From the NCBI GenBank assembly GCA_002408445.1, contig DHSK01000196.1:7250-18130 (forward strand): a stretch of 10,881 nucleotides of DNA, written 5' to 3'. The notes under the pieces were generated by a model. The model ran no database searches. It saw only the letters and a program-made list of their open reading frames with translations, and was not told where the DNA came from. The translations under genes and the position numbers were made by a program. Within the stretch, counting starts at the first letter, position 1. Each line of letters begins with the position of its first letter. Shown here one piece after another: positions 6,857 through 10,881 of this stretch. The DNA comes from Syntrophomonas sp. UBA5288. GTDB lineage: Bacteria; Bacillota; Syntrophomonadia; Syntrophomonadales; Syntrophomonadaceae.

Positions 6857-8164
6857 GTGCGGACAGTGGCCTTTAATACCCTGGGATGCAAAGTTAACCA
6901 GGTGGAAACAGAGCAAATTAAAGAGGATTTCATACGTCGTGGCTACAAGCTGGTCGATTTTAATCAAACGGCTGATGTCTACGTTATTAATACCTGCACG
7001 GTAACCCATGTCAGTGACCGCAAATCAAGAACGGCATTGCACCGGGCCGTAAGACAGAACCCGGCTGCCGTAGTCGTTGTTACCGGATGTCTGGCTCAGA
7101 TTAATTCGGAGGAAATTGCCGGCATGGATAATGTCACACTGGTAGTGGGAAATAGCAAGAAGGATCTCATTGCCCAAACGGTAGATGAGTTAGACGGTAA
7201 ACCGGACCGGCCGATAATCCTGGCTGACCCCATCAAACCGGAAGACCGTCCCCAGATGGGTTTATATACCCTCCACCACAAGCGTACGCGCGGATTTGTG
7301 AAAATCGAGGATGGCTGTGAAAATTTCTGCTCTTATTGCATTGTGCCGCTGACGCGGGGGCCGGTGCGCAGCAAATTGCCGGAAGAGGTACGGGGAGAAA
7401 TTGAAAATATGGTAAGACTGGGCTATAAAGAGATTGTTTTAACCGGCATTCATACCGGTTTATACGGGAAAGATCTGGCGGGTTGGAATCTTGAAAGCTT
7501 GTTATACAATATTATACAAACGATCGAGGGGGAATACCGTCTCCGGCTAAGCTCCATTGAACCGCTGGAGTTAAGTCCCGGAATTATCGAACTGGCAGCG
7601 GGTGATGAACATTTTTGCAGGCATTTTCACATTCCCCTGCAGAGCGGCAGCGACCCGATACTTCGAGCTATGGGACGAAAATATGATTCACAATATTACC
7701 GTGATTTGCTGCTTGATATTTCTGCTAAAATTCCCGGGGTGGCATTGACTACAGATGTTATGACAGGTTTTCCGGGAGAAAGCGAAGAGAACTTCAATGA
7801 TACTTTTAAGTTATTGAATGAGCTGCCGATCTACAATATGCATGTTTTTAAGTATTCCCGCCGGGTCGGTACTCCGGCTGCCGTTATGGAAGGGCAGATA
7901 CCCGAAGTTGTAAAACAAGAGCGCAGTGCCAGGCTTTTAAACCTGGCTGAACAAAAACGCCGGGCTTTCGTGGAAAGCCAGCAGGACAAGGTTCTAACCA
8001 TATTGGTGGAACGCAAGAGTAAAAACGGAATGCTCTGTGGTATCACCGACAATTATATAAATGTACTTTTTAGCGCCGGCCATATAAAACCAGGCCAGTT
8101 TGCCGGCGTAAGGATAAAAAGCTTTGATGATATGGCAACCGGTGAACTAATTGATAATATTTAG
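6857..8164 (+). CDS. mtaB: tRNA t6A37 methylthiotransferase MtaB
   Basis: MtaB is a radical-SAM enzyme that adds a methylthio group to t6A at position 37 of ANN-decoding tRNAs (ms2t6A). In 435 residues it shows all three methylthiotransferase domains. The N-terminal UPF0004 domain has iron-sulfur cysteines Cys11 (NTLGCKVNQVETE), Cys47 (INTCTVTHVSDRKSR) and Cys78 (VTGCLAQ). The radical-SAM domain has Cys154, Cys158 and Cys161 (EDGCENFCSYC). Downstream come HFHIPLQSGSDPILRAMGRKY, the TDVMTGFPGESEENF motif and a C-terminal TRAM RNA-binding domain (about 373-435). The NTLGCKVNQ start is more typical of MtaB than of MiaB or RimO. It begins at GTG 6857 behind AAGGAAGG (6841-6848) and is the B. subtilis yqeV counterpart, probably cotranscribed with rsmE. 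No terminator is obvious after it. Confidence 0.96.
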   Translation: MRTVAFNTLGCKVNQVETEQIKEDFIRRGYKLVDFNQTADVYVINTCTVTHVSDRKSRTALHRAVRQNPAAVVVVTGCLAQINSEEIAGMDNVTLVVGNSKKDLIAQTVDELDGKPDRPIILADPIKPEDRPQMGLYTLHHKRTRGFVKIEDGCENFCSYCIVPLTRGPVRSKLPEEVRGEIENMVRLGYKEIVLTGIHTGLYGKDLAGWNLESLLYNIIQTIEGEYRLRLSSIEPLELSPGIIELAAGDEHFCRHFHIPLQSGSDPILRAMGRKYDSQYYRDLLLDISAKIPGVALTTDVMTGFPGESEENFNDTFKLLNELPIYNMHVFKYSRRVGTPAAVMEGQIPEVVKQERSARLLNLAEQKRRAFVESQQDKVLTILVERKSKNGMLCGITDNYINVLFSAGHIKPGQFAGVRIKSFDDMATGELIDNI

Positions 8165-8415
8165 AACGTTCGAATTAAAAATACTTGCATGATGGCATCA
8201 GGTTGACTATTATAGCAGATAGTGGTTAGCATATATTGCCGTTTTTCTCATGCTGATATCATCTGGTTAAGATTAATAAAAACCATAATTTAGCCTAAAA
8301 GCGTTTTGATTTACCATTATTATTTGTTAAAATTATAAAGAATATTATATTTAACTATCATTGTTGGCTAAGGTTAAACGCCTTTAAAACCAGCATGGGA
8401 GGTGAAGCAACTTTT
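8165..8415 (+). promoter_or_regulatory. AT-rich leader upstream of the HIT gene with candidate promoters
   Basis: This 251-base gap has no ORF of note and is much more AT-rich than the genes. The best sigma-A-like candidate near the HIT gene is TTGTTA (8324-8329), a 16-base spacer, then TATATT (8346-8351). A second is TTGACT (8203-8208), 18 bases, TAGCAT (8227-8232). Two imperfect direct repeats (8188-8205 and 8249-8268) share CATG, ATCA and GGTT in order. The HIT ribosome site GGGAGGTG is at 8397-8404. The promoters are pattern calls only. Confidence 0.35.
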
Positions 8416-8760
8416 ATGTCAGATTGCCTTTTTTGCAAAATAGGAGCCAAAGAAATTCCTGCACAAGCTGTTTATGAAGATGATAAGCTTTTAGCTGTTA
8501 AAGACATAAATCCGGTAGCTCCCGTTCATATATTGATAATTCCTAAGGAACATATTCCGAGTCTTAATGATGTTACCGAGGAACAAGCTGAACTGGTGGG
8601 CCATGTCCAATTGGTAGCAGCTAAATTGGCCAGACAACTGGGTATTGCCGATGACGGTTACCGTCTGGTAAATAACTGCGGAAAATTGGGCGGGCAGGAT
8701 ATTCTTCACATTCATTACCACCTGTTAGGTGGCAGACAGCTGGGCTGGCCTCCCGGCTAA
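8416..8760 (+). CDS. HIT family (Hint-type) nucleotide hydrolase
   Basis: This is a 114-residue histidine-triad protein of the Hint branch, cytosolic hydrolases of nucleoside phosphoramidates and adenylylated amines. The triad is HIHYHLL at 98-104, with His98, His100 (the expected nucleophile) and His102. It is followed by the conserved Hint tail GGRQLGWPPG. The N-terminal CLFCKI has Cys4 and Cys7, the zinc-type pair seen in many bacterial HIT proteins. VHILIIPKEHIPSLND (37-52) is also typical. I start at ATG 8416 because GGGAGGTG (8397-8404) is well placed; the upstream ATG 8395 overlaps that site and adds seven unlikely residues. It sits 80 bases ahead of rpsU. The physiological substrate is unknown. 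The fold assignment is secure, but no gene symbol is justified. Confidence 0.95.
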   Translation: MSDCLFCKIGAKEIPAQAVYEDDKLLAVKDINPVAPVHILIIPKEHIPSLNDVTEEQAELVGHVQLVAAKLARQLGIADDGYRLVNNCGKLGGQDILHIHYHLLGGRQLGWPPG

Positions 8761-8762
8761 AC

Positions 8763-8792
8763 TTGACTGTAAGAGGGTATAGATAGTAAAAT
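8763..8792 (+). promoter_or_regulatory. Candidate promoter of rpsU
   Basis: TTGACT (8763-8768) and TAAAAT (8787-8792) are separated by 18 bases, each matching the sigma-A consensus at five of six positions. This is the best promoter-like pair I found in the window. It would give a short leader before the rpsU ribosome site (GAGGGGAGGG, 8826-8835). The -35 region lies in one arm of an inverted repeat: GACTGTAA (8765-8772) and TTACAGTC (8815-8822), which may be an operator or chance. Confidence 0.5.
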
Positions 8793-8840
8793 TAAAAAGC
8801 ATTTATTCCAGGAGTTACAGTCGATGAGGGGAGGGAAAAA

Positions 8841-9017
8841 ATGAGCGAAGTAAAAGTAGGCAAAAACGAATCCCTTGATAGTGCCCTTAAAAGGTTTAAA
8901 CGTTCCTGTCAGAAGTCAGGGGTTATGCAAGAAATAAGGAAACACGAACACTATGATAAACCCAGTGTAAAGAAAAAGAAAAAGTCAGAAGCTGCCCGTA
9001 AAAAGAAAAAATTCTAA
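8841..9017 (+). CDS. rpsU: 30S ribosomal protein bS21
   Basis: bS21 is a small basic protein of the 30S platform near the anti-Shine-Dalgarno end of 16S rRNA and helps in initiation. The gene encodes 58 residues, the usual size. The start MSEVKVGKNESLDSALKRFK and the middle KSGVMQEIRKHEHYDKPS are the S21 signature, and the tail is a lysine/arginine run (from about residue 44). The ribosome site GAGGGGAGGG ends five bases before ATG 8841. yqeY follows after only 14 bases, so the two are surely cotranscribed, as in Bacillus and many other bacteria. Confidence 0.97.
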   Translation: MSEVKVGKNESLDSALKRFKRSCQKSGVMQEIRKHEHYDKPSVKKKKKSEAARKKKKF

Positions 9018-9031
9018 GGAGTGAACTTGAA

Positions 9032-9472
9032 GTGTCCCTTAGTGATAAACTGGTTGCTGATATGAAGGAGGCAATGAAAGCAAAAGACAAAGTCCGGCTT
9101 GCTACCATAAGAATGGTCAGGGCGGCACAAAAAGAAGCGGAGATTGACCGCCATAAAGAATTAAATGATGAAGAATTGATGGAAATCATTGTTCATCAGG
9201 TCAAAATGCGCAGAGATGCCTTACCGGAATATGTAAAAGCCAACCGGGCTGATACAGTTCAACAGTTGCAAGAAGAAATCAAAGTTCTGAAGGGTTACCT
9301 CCCCGAGCAACTGAGTGAAGATGAAATCAGAACTCTTATAAGGGAAGCGATCAAGCATACGGGAGCAACCGGCCCCCAGGATATGGGTAAGGTAATGAAA
9401 GACCTGATGCCAGGACTAAAAGGCAGGGCAGACGGTAAATTAATAAACCAGCTTGTAAAAGAAATGCTGTAA
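9032..9472 (+). CDS. yqeY: GatB/YqeY domain protein YqeY
   Basis: YqeY is a 146-residue helical protein homologous to the C-terminal tRNA-contacting domain of GatB, the amidotransferase subunit that makes Gln-tRNA and Asn-tRNA. As a stand-alone protein its role is not settled. The sequence matches the family along its length: MSLSDKLVADMKEAMKAKDK at the start, RLATIRMVRAAQKEAEID (22-39), EIKVLKGYLPEQLSEDEI (82-99) and GATGPQDMGKVMKDLMPGLK (111-130), ending in GRADGKLINQLVKEML. Translation starts at GTG 9032 with AAGGAGTG at 9016-9023, so the ribosome site overlaps the rpsU stop codon. The two genes are therefore tightly coupled. A stem-loop follows the stop directly. Confidence 0.95.
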   Translation: MSLSDKLVADMKEAMKAKDKVRLATIRMVRAAQKEAEIDRHKELNDEELMEIIVHQVKMRRDALPEYVKANRADTVQQLQEEIKVLKGYLPEQLSEDEIRTLIREAIKHTGATGPQDMGKVMKDLMPGLKGRADGKLINQLVKEML

Positions 9473-9480
9473 CAAGGTTC

Positions 9481-9516
9481 AAATAGTCTGGCCGGCTTTT
9501 AGCTTCCAGACTATTT
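9481..9516 (+). terminator. Stem-loop after yqeY
   Basis: AAATAGTCTGG (9481-9491) and CCAGACTATTT (9506-9516) form a perfect 11-base stem with a 14-base loop. TAAC (9470-9473) and GTTA (9517-9520) can extend it after an internal bulge. The following bases, GTTATATAC, are not a good U-tract, although the 3' arm ends in TTT. A moderate terminator or an RNA 3'-end protector for rpsU-yqeY is likely. The next small gene begins 26 bases later. Confidence 0.6.
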
Positions 9517-9541
9517 GTTATATACAGGGGGTGTTGATTTT

Positions 9542-9658
9542 ATGAGTTTTATGAACCGGGGAATGCAAAATAGGAGGCAAAGGGCTGCGGTGTTGGTAAT
9601 AGTTGGCGTAGTAGTCCTGTCCTTTCTTGCCAGCATAGTAGCGGTGGCGTTTTATTAA
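9542..9658 (+). CDS. Small single-pass membrane protein, 38 residues
   Basis: I do not recognise this protein. ATG 9542 follows a strong ribosome site (GGGGGTG, 9527-9533, eight bases ahead), and the frame ends at TAA 9656-9658. The translation has a short basic N-terminus with five arginines (MSFMNRGMQNRRQR), then one hydrophobic helix of about 23 residues (AAVLVIVGVVVLSFLASIVAV), then FY. By the positive-inside rule the basic end should face the cytoplasm with almost nothing outside. The gene sits between two stem-loops, where Bacillus has nfeD-floA-yqfB between yqeY and yqfC. Its size and layout recall small Firmicute tail-anchored proteins such as Prli42, but I see no decisive motif. Ribosome site, stop codon and clear helix support a real gene. 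Confidence 0.65.
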   Translation: MSFMNRGMQNRRQRAAVLVIVGVVVLSFLASIVAVAFY

Positions 9659-9680
9659 AAAAACCAAGTCAAATATTAGG

Positions 9681-9726
9681 TAAAGCCGGGTTAGCATACT
9701 TTAATGGTGCAGCCCGGCTTTATTTT
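9681..9726 (+). terminator. Intrinsic terminator after the small membrane-protein gene
   Basis: AAAGCCGGG (9681-9689) and CCCGGCTTT (9712-9720) form a perfect 9-base stem, extended by a T-G wobble and a T-A pair. TATTTTTTGG follows directly as a U-tract. This is a convincing rho-independent terminator. It separates the rpsU-yqeY-small ORF group from yqfC. Confidence 0.85.
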
Positions 9727-9832
9727 TTGGCCTAAAACTTACGATCAAACATTCAAACTCAACTTTTCCGACCAGGTCTGGATGGGCCTACATCTAAGCG
9801 CTCGAATTTCCCTTATTAATTCCTGACCCCGG

Positions 9833-9860
9833 GCATATATTTATATATGCAGCATCATCC
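9833..9860 (+). promoter_or_regulatory. Candidate sporulation-type promoter and AT palindrome before yqfC
   Basis: GCATATAT (9833-9840) and ATATATGC (9843-9850) are an inverted repeat. GCATATA followed about 13 bases later by CATCATCC (9853-9860) loosely resembles a sigma-E promoter (ATATT-type -35, CATACAAT-type -10). Bacillus yqfC-yqfD are sigma-E genes, which makes the reading plausible, but the match is weak. The rest of the gap (9727-9832) shows nothing I can name. The yqfC ribosome site GAGGAGGGGG is at 9866-9875. Confidence 0.3.
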
Positions 9861-9881
9861 TGTTCGAGGAGGGGGTATTAC

Positions 9882-10160
9882 ATGGAAAAACGCAGGGAAA
9901 TGTTCGGCAAGGCAATGGCGGATTTTTTGGAGATACCTAAAGATTTGGTAATGGATATTCCTAAAGTAACCGTAATCGGCCGTAATGAATTATATCTGGA
10001 AAACCATCGTGGGATTATAGAATACTCACTTACCCGGGTACGAATCAATCTGAGCCGCGGGTTCATAGAAATCGAAGGCCAAAACCTGGAAATAAAAGCT
10101 TTGCTGCCGGAAGAACTGAGCCTTTATGGTGATATTAAATCAGTCAAATATGTAGACTGA
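9882..10160 (+). CDS. yqfC: Sporulation protein YqfC
   Basis: YqfC is a small protein found in endospore-forming Firmicutes and expressed in the mother cell under sigma-E in Bacillus. Its molecular role is not known to me. The 92 residues fit the family size and its pattern: an N-terminal helix (EKRREMFGKAMADFLEIPKD), the DIPKVTVIGRNELYLENHRG segment (24-44), then IIEYSLTRVRINLSRGFIEIEGQ (45-67), a strand-rich part, and a short tail. There is no signal peptide or membrane helix. ATG 9882 has a strong ribosome site (GAGGAGGGGG, 9866-9875). yqfD begins 14 bases after its stop, the invariant pairing. Its presence says the organism comes from a sporulating lineage. Confidence 0.92.
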   Translation: MEKRREMFGKAMADFLEIPKDLVMDIPKVTVIGRNELYLENHRGIIEYSLTRVRINLSRGFIEIEGQNLEIKALLPEELSLYGDIKSVKYVD

Positions 10161-10174
10161 CAGGGAGGAAAAGT

Positions 10175-10881
10175 ATGACCAACAAATTGTTTAATCAGGT
10201 GAGCGGTGTAATTGCCGTACATCTGAAAGGGAAGAATACGGAAAAGGTCATAAACATGGCCTTGACCCGGGGTATATTTTTGTGGGACATACGGCGCACG
10301 GCTGATGGTATTGACTGCAAAGTTCGCAACAGTGCCTATGAAGCATTAAAAAATATAGCGGAGGACAACGATTTTGAAATAACGGTTACGGAAAGGCAGG
10401 GGCTGCCTTTTTACAAAAACGTCCTGAAGCGCAGGATGGGTTTTATAACCGGGGCCCTAATTTTTATTATGGCCCTTTATCTGATGTCTTCATTCATATG
10501 GTTCGTAAACATAAGCGGCAATAACCATGTAAGCCAGAATCGGATTCTGCTCACAGCAGCTAAATACGGTCTATACCAGGGTGCCGCCAAGTGGCATTTC
10601 AGTCGTTCCGAGGTAGAAGATGCCATGCTGCGGGAAATTGCCGAATTGTCGTATGTCCAATTGGATATTTCCGGGGTCAGGGCTAATATTAAAGTGGTCG
10701 AGAAAATTCTGCCCCGTACTGATATTACCGGTCCCTGCCATATAGTGGCGCAAAAAGACGGGGTGGTGGAAGATATACTGGTTTTGGAAGGGGAGGCTAA
10801 TGTTTCACCGGGTACGGCAGTAGCCAAAGGTGATATACTAATTTCCGGTATTATTATTCCCAAGGTTATATCAGAAGAAGC
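10175..10881 (+). CDS. yqfD: Sporulation protein YqfD, N-terminal part
   Basis: The gene runs off the window; 235 codons are present of a family length near 400. It starts at ATG 10175 behind GGGAGGAAAAG (10163-10173). Residues 1-75 form a cytoplasmic domain ending in TVTERQGLPFY. A basic stretch (KNVLKRRMG) leads into one membrane helix at about 89-111 (ITGALIFIMALYLMSSFIWF), followed by VNISGNNHVS and the extracytoplasmic part. There AAKYGLYQGAAKW and VVEKILPRTDITGPCHIVAQKDG, with a lipoyl-like beta segment (GVVEDILVLEGEANVSPG), match YqfD. It would act in the forespore-surrounding membrane during sporulation, but its exact job is not known to me. It is coupled to yqfC by a 14-base gap. In many Firmicutes phoH is the next gene. 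Confidence 0.93.
   Translation, partial: MTNKLFNQVSGVIAVHLKGKNTEKVINMALTRGIFLWDIRRTADGIDCKVRNSAYEALKNIAEDNDFEITVTERQGLPFYKNVLKRRMGFITGALIFIMALYLMSSFIWFVNISGNNHVSQNRILLTAAKYGLYQGAAKWHFSRSEVEDAMLREIAELSYVQLDISGVRANIKVVEKILPRTDITGPCHIVAQKDGVVEDILVLEGEANVSPGTAVAKGDILISGIIIPKVISEE

Noticed and set aside
1..10881. CRISPR array, tRNA or rRNA genes, riboswitch or T-box leaders
   Set aside because: I looked through all gaps and saw no regularly spaced repeats, no cloverleaf-like sequence and no recognisable riboswitch or T-box motif.

Overview
The window reads as a chromosomal segment of a spore-forming, low-to-mid-GC Firmicute. Protein style and gene order suggest a Clostridia lineage such as the Syntrophomonadaceae or Peptococcaceae; that placement is inference from memory, not from a search. 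All recognised genes lie on the + strand and follow the conserved Firmicute order hrcA-grpE-dnaK-dnaJ-prmA-rsmE-mtaB, then a HIT gene, rpsU, yqeY, a tiny membrane-protein gene, yqfC and yqfD. Both edge genes, hrcA and yqfD, are cut by the window.

Region 1 (1-5571) is the class I heat-shock cluster: the end of the repressor HrcA, then the complete chaperone team GrpE (nucleotide exchange), DnaK (Hsp70) and DnaJ (Hsp40), with prmA (L11 methyltransferase) 28 bases behind dnaJ. No CIRCE operator is visible here, so HrcA control would have to act upstream of hrcA. A strong hairpin in the 195-base dnaK-dnaJ gap may lower or stabilise distal transcripts.

Region 2 (5572-6083) is a 512-base gene-free stretch that interrupts the usual tight prmA-rsmE junction. 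It starts with a clear intrinsic terminator, continues with a run of GC-rich stem-loops carrying a GGGGACGGTTC motif, and then holds a 233-base element with 20-base perfect terminal inverted repeats. Nested in that element is a hairpin repeat whose other copy lies in inverted orientation between hrcA and grpE (710-780). The two copies therefore bracket grpE-dnaK-dnaJ-prmA. This is the least ordinary part of the window.

Region 3 (6084-8164) is an RNA-modification pair: RsmE (16S rRNA m3U1498) from a TTG start and MtaB (ms2t6A37 tRNA methylthiotransferase) from a GTG start. Region 4 (8165-9472) has an AT-rich leader, a Hint-type HIT hydrolase, ribosomal protein bS21 and YqeY. Region 5 (9473-10881) holds a 38-residue one-helix membrane protein between two stem-loops, then the sporulation pair yqfC-yqfD. 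Together the window links protein folding, translation upkeep and the start of a sporulation gene pair. Apart from the repeats I see no phage, CRISPR, tRNA, rRNA, defence or biosynthetic genes and no transposase.
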